In this document: piece after piece, positions 50,609-57,527 of the stretch | How the letters are laid out: every line of letters starts with the position of its first letter | How positions within the stretch are numbered: the stretch's first letter is position 1 | DNA from: Flavobacterium sp. | GTDB taxonomy: Bacteria > Bacteroidota > Bacteroidia > Flavobacteriales > Flavobacteriaceae | Direction: 5' to 3' | Length of the DNA stretch: 64,000 nt | Assembly (NCBI GenBank): GCA_023251135.1 | Contig: JAHEZJ010000013.1 | Span: 52,990 to 116,989 of the forward strand | Program-made: the position numbers and the translations under genes | The notes under the pieces: model-generated | The model's database searches: none | What the model was told of the DNA's origin: nothing | Seen by the model: the letters and a program-made list of their open reading frames with translations, nothing else

Positions 50609-51355
50609 TTACAACAAAGGAATTAAATGTTCCCAGTTTAGCTGTTTTGCAAAATCAAGAGCGGTTTTCCCATTGACAGTTTCGGCTTTCACATCAGCTC
50701 CAAATTCCAATAAAATTTCTACACTTGTTTTGTTTCCTGCGATGGTTTCACGGTGCAGAAAAGTATATCCCAGTTCATCTGTTGCACTAAGTTCTTCGGG
50801 ATTATTTTTTACAAAATCAATAAGGCTTTCCTTCATGTTTTTGCTCATTGGATGTTCTACCAGATTTTCGGGCTTTTCTTTTTGATCTGAAACCACCAGT
50901 ATGTCGTTGTAATCTCCAAAATCTAATCCCCAGGCTTCGTCGTGATCTTCTCTTTCGTCTTCATCCATTTCTGAACGCATAGCTTGTATGGTGAAAGCTC
51001 CGTAGGTTTTTCCATCGCTGGCAAACAACCAATCGCTTATTTGATTGGCAGGTATTTGTATTTCGTCGCCATTATTAACGTTGGTTAAATCATTAGGCTG
51101 ATTTACCAGGATGCCATAAATGGTATCGCCGTCAAAATTGATATCGTTAATCCACATATGTTCGACTACGGTTTCTCCGTCTATTTCTTGTGTGAAGGCC
51201 AGTTTTACACAGGCAACATCAAGTCCCGGAACGATTCGGCGGTATTCCCACGATAATTCTCTCCAGAAATATTTGAAGGTTTCTTGTGCTCTTTTATAGG
51301 CTTCGATCATTATGGGGTTTTCCCCGTCGGCAAAGAAGGTAGGTGTGTTTTCCAT
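50609..51355 (-). CDS. DUF2314 protein with C-terminal ankyrin repeats
   Basis: 248 residues. Residues 20-120 carry the DUF2314 domain (FKYFWRELSWEYRRIVPGLD, EHMWINDINFDGDTIYGILV, IQIPANQISDWLFA), and the last 60 residues form about two ankyrin repeats (DELGYTFLHRETIAGNKTSV and LLEFGADVKAETVNGKTALD). DUF2314 is of unknown function; together with ankyrins it suggests a cytoplasmic binding protein. Its stop precedes a strong terminator, and its start is separated from the DUF6620-like operon by another terminator, so it is transcribed alone. Confidence 0.85.
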   Translation of the reverse strand: MENTPTFFADGENPIMIEAYKRAQETFKYFWRELSWEYRRIVPGLDVACVKLAFTQEIDGETVVEHMWINDINFDGDTIYGILVNQPNDLTNVNNGDEIQIPANQISDWLFASDGKTYGAFTIQAMRSEMDEDEREDHDEAWGLDFGDYNDILVVSDQKEKPENLVEHPMSKNMKESLIDFVKNNPEELSATDELGYTFLHRETIAGNKTSVEILLEFGADVKAETVNGKTALDFAKQLNWEHLIPLL

Positions 51356-51411
51356 TTGGTATTGTTTTTATGAAGTAACTTTTATAGAATTCTGAAATGT
51401 TTTAAACGAAC

Positions 51412-51444
51412 AAAAAACCGATTTGTTTTGCAAATCGGTTTTTT
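51412..51444 (-). terminator. Terminator of the SPFH operon
   Basis: AAAACCGATTTG (51414-51425) / CAAATCGGTTTT (51431-51442) with a five-base loop; T-run on the minus strand. 21 bases past the stop at 51465; closes the four-gene operon starting at 54592. Confidence 0.93.
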
Positions 51445-51464
51445 ATACTGATAAGAAAGTCAAT

Positions 51465-52424
51465 TTAGAAATTTACATCGTCTGCAATGTTTCCTCCTTG
51501 TTCTGCAGCAAATTTTGCGGCATACTCCTTTTGTTTTGCTTGTTGATAGTCATGAAATTCTGTAATATCTGCTGAATTCCAGTTTTGATTTTGCTCGGTC
51601 ATCCATTGCATGGCTACCGATTGGAAATCGGCAAGATTGATTCCGAAGTTTTCTAAAATCCATTGTGCGCCATCAATTCCGTACTCGTATGCCGCTTGTC
51701 GGGCACCTGCTAGTTCTTCATAGAAATAACGGTCGGTTCTGATTTTTTCAAGATTAGCAGCTCCTTCTTCCGAAATTTCAGCATTCAGGTTTTCTAACTG
51801 CGGAACCGTTACATTTTCGGCATAATATTGTCCAAACAAAGTGGTAACCGTAAACGAAGTATCTTCTCCCATACGCTGTGGCCAGATGGTGTTTAATTCT
51901 TCCCAGATTACAGGTTCAAATCCCATTGCTTTGCAAACTTCAAGGTAATCGACTCCGGCACTGATCTTAAGACACATTGCGGTATATGTTCTTAAATCTA
52001 CACCATGTACAGGTTCTAGAAACGGATTGTTATCGTCAACTTTTACAAATCCCGAAACCTGAACTCCACTGTATTTTAAAGAGTTGGCGTGTTCAAAACG
52101 AATCATCTGATCTGAATCGCAGTTGTTCCATTCGGTGTAAACCGTTCTTCTGTAATTGAAATATATGTTTTGAATGTCTTTGTCTTCCAGATTTTCTCCA
52201 CTTGCACGTTCGTCTGCAATCCATGCTTCGGCTCTTTCGGCAACTTCGGCATCAAAATCTTCTACAGTATAATGTGTTCCATGTAAAGTTTCCGGATCGT
52301 ATTCTACTTCCTGATCCTCATTTTCGTATTCATTTTCATAATTGTTATTTGAAGTTTGTGCTTCATAATTCTGGTTTTCCTGCTTGTTGTCTCCAGTTAG
52401 AGCTCCAAAAAGTTTTTTAAACAT
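51465..52424 (-). CDS. DUF6620-like protein of unknown function
   Basis: 319 residues: an acidic low-complexity N-terminus (residues 10-42, many N, E, Q) and then a globular part with FDAEVAERAEAWIADERASG, FNYRRTVYTEWNNCDSDQMI and TYTAMCLKISAGVDYLEVCK. I associate this with the family DUF6620 from Bacteroidota, which is uncharacterised. Last gene of the SPFH operon, 27 bases downstream of the coiled-coil zinc-ribbon gene. Soluble, no signal peptide. Confidence 0.7.
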   Translation of the reverse strand: MFKKLFGALTGDNKQENQNYEAQTSNNNYENEYENEDQEVEYDPETLHGTHYTVEDFDAEVAERAEAWIADERASGENLEDKDIQNIYFNYRRTVYTEWNNCDSDQMIRFEHANSLKYSGVQVSGFVKVDDNNPFLEPVHGVDLRTYTAMCLKISAGVDYLEVCKAMGFEPVIWEELNTIWPQRMGEDTSFTVTTLFGQYYAENVTVPQLENLNAEISEEGAANLEKIRTDRYFYEELAGARQAAYEYGIDGAQWILENFGINLADFQSVAMQWMTEQNQNWNSADITEFHDYQQAKQKEYAAKFAAEQGGNIADDVNF

Positions 52425-52451
52425 TTTTCAAATTTTAGGGTTAATAAATTA

Positions 52452-53384
52452 TTAGGATTGTATTTGATTTTGATACATTTTTTCGTTGTGCTCTTTTAAA
52501 TCGGGTGTAATTGTATTCCATTCGTCGTACATAGCGCGCAAATAAACCTGATATAATTTGGGAGCATTTTTAATCACAAATTGTCTTTGTTCTTCTAAAT
52601 CATCCATTTTAGACTGAATTTCACTTAAAACCTTTTTGTTTGATTCGTGAATTTTACTCAAACTTAATTCATGACGCTGATGGTACAATTCGCGTTCTTT
52701 GTTGTTTTCGGTTTCAAAGACTTCATACAAATGCGCAGTTCTTTGTTCGGCCAGACCTCTTGCAATATTTTGCAGATTTCTACCCTGTGTACTAGGCGCA
52801 AAGGTGTTTTGCGTTTTGCAATAAGGGCAAGCGATATAGGTTTCGATTAAAAATATTTTTTCGATTTGAATATTGCCGCCACATTGTGTACAGCTGAATT
52901 TGTCTTTAATGGCTTCGTATTCGTCGACTATTTTTTGATATTCGATTTCGAGGTCACGTTCCTGTGTTTTTTCGATTTGATTTCTCCAATATTCGTATTG
53001 ATCTTCAAAAGCATGGTAACGATCAGAACAGTGGTTTCTAAAATCGGAAACCAGATTGTGGTGTTTGCTTAAAACAGAGATCTGTGAATTGTAGTTGTAA
53101 TAAACGTTTATTATTTTTTCGTCGTAGGTAGTTCTGGCTTTTTCTCTGATATTGGACAATTGCCCGTTTACGCCTGAATAGACTTTATGAAAGGTTCTTT
53201 TGTATAAATCGTCATCGGTTTGTAGAATTTCTTTCAGCTCCGGAATAGCTGCCGTGGCAAACTCTTCCATTTTGGCTTCTAGTTTTTCTAAGAAATTAAA
53301 CCATCTTTCCTGTGATTCCTTAAGCTCTGAATACCATTCGGGAACAGCATCTTCGCCTTTTTGTTTGTTGAATAATCCGAACAC
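52452..53384 (-). CDS. Coiled-coil protein with a central zinc ribbon
   Basis: 310 residues, probably starting at GTG 53384 (MFGLFNKQKGEDAVPEW); no in-frame ATG fits. Two helical coiled-coil arms (about 15-170 and 210-300, rich in E, K, Q, with YNYNSQISVLSKHHNLVSDF) flank a zinc ribbon near 170-205, CTQCGGNIQIEKIFLIETYI followed by CPYCKTQ. The shape recalls PspA-like or YdjG-like proteins of membrane-stress modules. Soluble, with no membrane segment. Spaced 12 bases from the upstream zinc-ribbon gene and 27 from the DUF6620-like gene, so clearly co-transcribed. Confidence 0.75.
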   Translation of the reverse strand: MFGLFNKQKGEDAVPEWYSELKESQERWFNFLEKLEAKMEEFATAAIPELKEILQTDDDLYKRTFHKVYSGVNGQLSNIREKARTTYDEKIINVYYNYNSQISVLSKHHNLVSDFRNHCSDRYHAFEDQYEYWRNQIEKTQERDLEIEYQKIVDEYEAIKDKFSCTQCGGNIQIEKIFLIETYIACPYCKTQNTFAPSTQGRNLQNIARGLAEQRTAHLYEVFETENNKERELYHQRHELSLSKIHESNKKVLSEIQSKMDDLEEQRQFVIKNAPKLYQVYLRAMYDEWNTITPDLKEHNEKMYQNQIQS

Positions 53385-53396
53385 TATGTTTTATTT

Positions 53397-53639
53397 TTAA
53401 ATTGAATTATCTTCTTTTTTAATGTAAACTCCGTCTGTAAGTTTGACGGCTATAAATTCAAATCCGCAATAGGCGCAATGTGTTACACCGTCTTGTTTGG
53501 CTCTTCCGGCACCACAGTTTGGGCAGTCTCTGGCATTCAGCTGCGCCTCGCTGCTCTCAGACTCACCGCCATAATTGGCTTGCTTTTTCGCATTGGCCTT
53601 GAGTTTGTCTAAAAATGAATTGATTTTTTTCTCTTCCAT
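53397..53639 (-). CDS. Small zinc-ribbon protein
   Basis: 80 residues: helical basic N-terminus (FLDKLKANAKKQANYGGESE) and one zinc ribbon CPNCGAGRAKQDGVTHCAYC. Its ATG shares a base with the SPFH stop (TAATG at 53641-53637), so translation is coupled. Function unknown; small zinc ribbons next to SPFH proteins are a recurring arrangement (B. subtilis YdjG/YdjI). Confidence 0.8.
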   Translation of the reverse strand: MEEKKINSFLDKLKANAKKQANYGGESESSEAQLNARDCPNCGAGRAKQDGVTHCAYCGFEFIAVKLTDGVYIKKEDNSI

Positions 53640-54592
53640 TACAATTGACTTAACAATTCGGTTTTTTTGTTTTTAAACTCGTCTTCGTCAATTAAACCGG
53701 CGTCAAATAAAGATTTTAGTTTTTGAAGTTTTGAAGTTATATCGTCTTTGATTTCTTCTTTCGGAGTTTCTTTATTTTGCTGTAATTGATTGAGAAGGAT
53801 TCCCATACTCAACGCATTTTGGGTCGCATCGTGAAGCGCTGTTCCTTTATCGCCAATAGCTGTCGCGGTATTGAATTTGGTAAATTTATCCATATCAGTT
53901 ACCATATTCATATTGGTGATTTTATCGTAATGCGCTGTAACTTCTTCCGGTAAGGTTACACTCGTGATGACAAACTGGGTTAGCTCGATTCCTAATTGCT
54001 CAAAATAGGGTTTAAGATAAGGTTCGATTTTTTTTCCTAATTGTGTAATATTTCCGGCAACGTCTGTCACGGTAATATTTTCGTTTGCGAGAACTTCTCC
54101 AAATTTTGGAGCTACAAAATCTCTCAGCTGATTTTGTAATTCAAAAATCGTGAGTTGCGGATAGGTTCCGGCATATTGTCGGAAGAATTTGGCAACATCG
54201 GCGATTTTAAGATCAAAACTACCAAAAGCGCGAACTCTGATTTGACCAAATTGCGGATCATTGAGCAGGATAGGAGCGGGAGTTCCCCATTTATTATTGA
54301 TAAACTGATGGGTGTTGAAAAAATAAACATCAACTTTAAACGGACTTTCGAAACCGTATTTCCAGCCTTTTAGTTTGCTTAAAACAGGAATGTTTTCGGT
54401 AGATAAGGTGTAAAGTCCGGGAGAAAATACATCAGCCAGCTGCCCCTCATTTAAAAGCATGACGTGCTGACTTTCCCTAACGGTTAGTTTTGCTCCGTTT
54501 TTGATTTCTTTGTCTTCATCATAAAATTTCCACATCAGTAAATTTGGGTCACTTGTTGTGGCTTCAATTATTTCTATAAAAGGTAGTTTCAT
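53639..54592 (-). CDS. YdjI-type SPFH (virion core-like) protein with SHOCT-like tail
   Basis: 317 residues. The SPFH domain (about 15-220) starts with PNLLMWKFYDEDKEIKNGAK and contains KLTVRESQHVMLLNEGQLAD, FSPGLYTLSTENIPVLSKLK and WGTPAPILLNDPQFGQIRVR, the exact layout of the YdjI/virion-core subgroup, followed by a helical stretch and a C-terminal SHOCT-like helical hairpin, KLKSLFDAGLIDEDEFKNKK. YdjI anchors PspA at the membrane in Bacillus; here a comparable scaffold role for the downstream zinc-ribbon proteins is inferred. First gene of a four-gene operon. A 10-bp AT-rich inverted repeat precedes the start. Confidence 0.88.
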   Translation of the reverse strand: MKLPFIEIIEATTSDPNLLMWKFYDEDKEIKNGAKLTVRESQHVMLLNEGQLADVFSPGLYTLSTENIPVLSKLKGWKYGFESPFKVDVYFFNTHQFINNKWGTPAPILLNDPQFGQIRVRAFGSFDLKIADVAKFFRQYAGTYPQLTIFELQNQLRDFVAPKFGEVLANENITVTDVAGNITQLGKKIEPYLKPYFEQLGIELTQFVITSVTLPEEVTAHYDKITNMNMVTDMDKFTKFNTATAIGDKGTALHDATQNALSMGILLNQLQQNKETPKEEIKDDITSKLQKLKSLFDAGLIDEDEFKNKKTELLSQL

Positions 54593-54594
54593 GA

Positions 54595-54625
54595 ATTCTT
54601 ATTTATAAGAAATAAAAATAAGAAT
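54595..54625. repeat. AT-rich inverted repeat upstream of the SPFH operon
   Basis: ATTCTTATTT at 54595-54604 and AAATAAGAAT at 54616-54625 are perfect arms around an 11-base loop, placed two bases upstream of the SPFH start. Could be an operator or translational control hairpin. Confidence 0.5.
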
Positions 54626-54702
54626 TATAAGACGACGATACGCTCTTTTTATGTCAAGTTTTTAACAACTTTTCGTTTGTTAAAATTTTAAAACGTCCTA
54701 TT

Positions 54703-54980
54703 GTCATTTCGACGTAAGGAGAAATCACATTTGCATATCGATAAAGAAACTCTTTGAGCATTATCCGTAACGTATGTCATTTCGACCAAAGGGAGAAATC
54801 ACATTCGCATATCGACAAAGAAACTTCTTGACCATTATCCGTAACGTATGTCATTTCGACCAAAGGGAGAAATCACATTCGCATATCGATAATGATTGAA
54901 GATCTACTTTGTGGAATTTCTTGTGGGGATTTCTCGTTCCTCGAAATGACATACTTTGCGGATAATGTTCAAGAGTGAGG
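54703..54980. repeat. REP-like cluster: three direct copies and one inverted copy
   Basis: Direct copies starting GTCATTTCGAC at 54703, 54776 and 54850 (periods 73 and 74), each with GAGAAATCAC, CATATCGA and, in two, CATTATCCGTAACGTAT. At about 54931-54977 the sequence returns in inverted orientation (GGATTTCTCGTTCCTCGAAA, then TGACAT and GCGGATAATG), so the block ends in terminal inverted repeats. The core is related to the element at 4934-5028. Fills most of the 478-base gap between SPFH and lpdA. Confidence 0.8.
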
Positions 54981-54994
54981 CAAAAAAATGGGTA

Positions 54995-55028
54995 TAAAAA
55001 AATCCGATCTGTTTTCACAAATCGGATT
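54995..55028 (-). terminator. Terminator of lpdA
   Basis: AATCCGAT (55001-55008) / ATCGGATT (55021-55028), minus-strand T-run of seven. 43 bases past the stop. Confidence 0.88.
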
Positions 55029-55070
55029 CTTTAAATTGAAAATTATATGTAACCGTAAAACGGTCTATTT

Positions 55071-56459
55071 TTACAAGTGAATTACTTCGCCGTAAGCATC
55101 AGCTACAGCTTCCATAACAGCCTCGCTCATGGTTGGGTGAGGGTGGATCGATTTAAGGATTTCATGACCTGTAGTTTCAAGTTTACGAGCTACAACTGCT
55201 TCAGCAATCATATCGGTAACTCCTGCACCAATCATGTGGCATCCTAACCATTCTCCGTATTTAGCATCGAAGATTACTTTTACGAATCCGTCTGGTGTTC
55301 CGGCAGCTTTAGCTTTTCCTGAAGCTGAGAATGGGAATTTACCAATTTTTAATTCGTATCCTTTTTCCTTAGCTTGTTTTTCAGTTAAACCTACAGAAGC
55401 GATTTCAGGAGTTGCATACGTACAACCAGGAACGTTTCCGTAATCGATTGGGTCTACGTGTAAACCTGCAATTTTTTCTACACAGTTAATTCCTTCTGCA
55501 GAAGCTACGTGAGCCAAAGCTTGTCCAGGAGTAACGTCTCCAATTGCATAGTATCCAGGAATATTAGTTGCGTTGTAAGCGTTTACTAAGATTTTATCTC
55601 TGTCAACAGCGATTCCAACTTCTTCTAAACCGATGTTTTCAATGTTAGTTTTAATTCCAACTGCCGAAAGTACGATGTCAGCTTCAAGAACTTCTTCACC
55701 TTTTGCAGTTTTAACAAATGCTTTAACTCCTGCACCAGTCGTGTCAATACGCTCAACAGATGAGTTAGTCATGATTTTAATTCCGGCTTTTTTCAAAGAA
55801 CGCTCAAATTGTTTTGAGATATCTTCGTCTTCTACAGGAACAACGTTTGGCATAAATTCTACAATAGTAACTTCAGTTCCCATTGAGTTGTAGAAATGGG
55901 CAAATTCTACTCCAATTGCTCCAGAACCTACGATAATCATAGATTTTGGTTGTGTTGGTAAGGTCATTGCCTGACGGTAACCAATTACTTTTACACCATC
56001 TTGTGGTAAGTTTGGCAACTCACGAGAGCGAGCTCCGGTTGCGATGATAATGTGATCAGCGCTATATTCAGTAACTTTATTGTCTTTGTCTGTAACGTCA
56101 AGTTTTTTTCCTGGTTTTAGTTTTCCAAAACCTTCGATAACGTCAATTTTGTTCTTTTTCATCAAAAACTGAACTCCTTTGCTCATTCCTTCAGCAACTC
56201 CACGGCTACGTTGAACCACTGCCGGGAAATCTTTGTCGAACTCAGAAACTTTCAATCCGTAGTCAGATGCATGTTTTAGATAATCAAAAACCTGAGCTGA
56301 TTTTAATAATGCTTTTGTTGGGATACATCCCCAGTTTAAACATACACCACCTAAGTTTTCTTTTTCAACTACAGCTACTTTAAAGCCTAATTGTGAAGCT
56401 CTGATTGCTGTTACATATCCACCGGGACCACTTCCTAAAACAATAACGTCGTATTTCAT
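55071..56459 (-). CDS. lpdA: Dihydrolipoyl dehydrogenase (E3)
   Basis: Reoxidises dihydrolipoamide in 2-oxo-acid dehydrogenase complexes and glycine cleavage, with FAD and NAD. 462 residues. FAD-binding VIVLGSGPGGYVTAIRASQL, redox-active disulfide Cys40-Cys45 in GGVCLNWGCIPTK, NAD-binding IIVGSGAIGVEFAHFYNSMG, YAIGDVTPG, and the catalytic His in HPHPTMSEAVMEAV. Cytoplasmic. Stands alone with its own terminator and no adjacent E1/E2 gene. Confidence 0.97.
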   Translation of the reverse strand: MKYDVIVLGSGPGGYVTAIRASQLGFKVAVVEKENLGGVCLNWGCIPTKALLKSAQVFDYLKHASDYGLKVSEFDKDFPAVVQRSRGVAEGMSKGVQFLMKKNKIDVIEGFGKLKPGKKLDVTDKDNKVTEYSADHIIIATGARSRELPNLPQDGVKVIGYRQAMTLPTQPKSMIIVGSGAIGVEFAHFYNSMGTEVTIVEFMPNVVPVEDEDISKQFERSLKKAGIKIMTNSSVERIDTTGAGVKAFVKTAKGEEVLEADIVLSAVGIKTNIENIGLEEVGIAVDRDKILVNAYNATNIPGYYAIGDVTPGQALAHVASAEGINCVEKIAGLHVDPIDYGNVPGCTYATPEIASVGLTEKQAKEKGYELKIGKFPFSASGKAKAAGTPDGFVKVIFDAKYGEWLGCHMIGAGVTDMIAEAVVARKLETTGHEILKSIHPHPTMSEAVMEAVADAYGEVIHL

Positions 56460-56797
56460 TTGTTTGGTTTTTAGTATTTATTACCGAAAATGCAGTTTAA
56501 TTCCGAAACTCATTTGTCGATTTATTCTTTTGTTATTTGTGCTTGCGAATTTAAGGATTTATTTTAAAAAATACTTTAAAATTTATTTTTAGCCTCGCCG
56601 ATTTTGATCTTTTCACAGAGATTGTGCGAAATGTTAATTGTTAATTATGAATTATAAATTTAAAATTATGTTTTTTGCTTTAAATCTGCAAAATAAAACT
56701 TTCATTAACAAAGCGGAGTCGAAGACCTTTCGTGCTCAAAAGGTCTTCGACTCCGCTCAGCGTATATTATATCGAATTAAAAATTAACAATCAATAA
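56460..56797. other. Intergenic region with one inverted-repeat element
   Basis: 338 bases without a gene. Contains the perfect hairpin element at 56712-56757 and otherwise AT-rich sequence, with a near-consensus TAAATTCG box upstream of lpdA. No ORF is supported. Confidence 0.5.
56712..56757. repeat. 19-bp perfect inverted repeat (CTTCGACTCCGCT element)
   Basis: Arms 56712-56730 and 56739-56757 (ending TCTTCGACTCCGCT) are exact complements around an eight-base loop. Strings of this kind (TTCGACTCCGCTCAG) are familiar intergenic elements in Bacteroidota. It can act as a terminator for either neighbour (lpdA is divergent, so only the HNH gene side), or as a REP-like element. Confidence 0.78.
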
Positions 56798-57394
56798 TTA
56801 CACCTTAACATGTCCCCAGTTTTCACCGCTGGCGATACGTCGTATCTGCATTTCGCTTACGCCAAATTGTTTGGCAATCATTTTCAGACGTGTTTTTTGT
56901 TCCGGACGTGCGAGGATTTTTTTGATTAACATGACTTTGGTCGTCGTTAATTTTCGTCCGTCGGCTTTTAAATTGTGTTCGATCAGGTTCTTTTTAGCCT
57001 GAATAACATGTGGACTTTTGCGGCTGTGTGCCATCATTTCGGCTTTAGTCGCCCAACATAAATTTTTTACATCATCGTTGCTGCGGTTGTAATCCAGATG
57101 AAGTACATAAGTTTGTTCTTCGGACTCTTTTGGGATGAAGTAATGTGCGACTAATTTGTACAGGAAAAGATATTTGTTGACAATTTTGTCGTCTTTTTTG
57201 ACCTTAAATCTAAAGGTAGGATAACCATCGCTTAAGCCGCCTTTCAGGATGCGTCCGTTTTGAATTTCATCTGAAAAACTAATCAGTCGGCCTTTGTTTG
57301 AAATGGCATATCTAAGTTGTAATGAGGCGTTTATTTCTATTTCTTTGAATTCTTCGTTAGGATAAAATCTGTTTTGTGGCATTTTCTTTTGCAT
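56798..57394 (-). CDS. HNH/NUMOD-like DNA-binding protein, homing-endonuclease-related
   Basis: About 198 residues from ATG 57394, or 194 from ATG 57382; the longer frame would start at TTG, overlapping a promoter-like TATCTTTG box (57410-57417), so it is not preferred. An N-terminal NUMOD4-like part (EFKEIEINASLQLRYAISNK, RLISFSDEI), then an HNH_3-like block YVLHLDYNRSNDDVKNLCWA (normally VDHxNxDxxDNRxxNLxW), and a helix-turn-helix C-terminus (MIAKQFGVSEMQIRRIASGE). Free-standing, not inside an intron. The catalytic His in HLDYN is present, the following Asn is replaced by Asp-Tyr-Asn, so activity is uncertain. Confidence 0.7.
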   Translation of the reverse strand: MQKKMPQNRFYPNEEFKEIEINASLQLRYAISNKGRLISFSDEIQNGRILKGGLSDGYPTFRFKVKKDDKIVNKYLFLYKLVAHYFIPKESEEQTYVLHLDYNRSNDDVKNLCWATKAEMMAHSRKSPHVIQAKKNLIEHNLKADGRKLTTTKVMLIKKILARPEQKTRLKMIAKQFGVSEMQIRRIASGENWGHVKV

Positions 57395-57409
57395 TTGAAT
57401 TTTGTCTCT

Positions 57410-57417
57410 CAAAGATA
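57410..57417 (-). promoter_or_regulatory. Candidate -7 box TATCTTTG of the HNH gene
   Basis: Exact TAnnTTTG match on the minus strand, 15 bases before ATG 57394; its position argues against the longer TTG start. No -33 element. Confidence 0.45.
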
Positions 57418-57527
57418 AATAATTCAAAAAAAAGGAATGCTATCCTAAGGCCTGTGAACCAGTAGATTTATGATTCTTATAACGCTAATTTAACTTTTTT
57501 AAGAACTTTTTTAGCATTTCGAAATCT

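Noticed and set aside
54703..54980. Regularly spaced direct repeats that could be mistaken for a CRISPR array
   Set aside because: Only three copies, the spacers are themselves part of the repeat, one copy is inverted, and no cas gene lies in the window.
57395..57427. TTG start of the HNH gene at 57427
   Set aside because: It would overlap the TATCTTTG box at 57410-57417, and two in-frame ATGs follow at 57394 and 57382.
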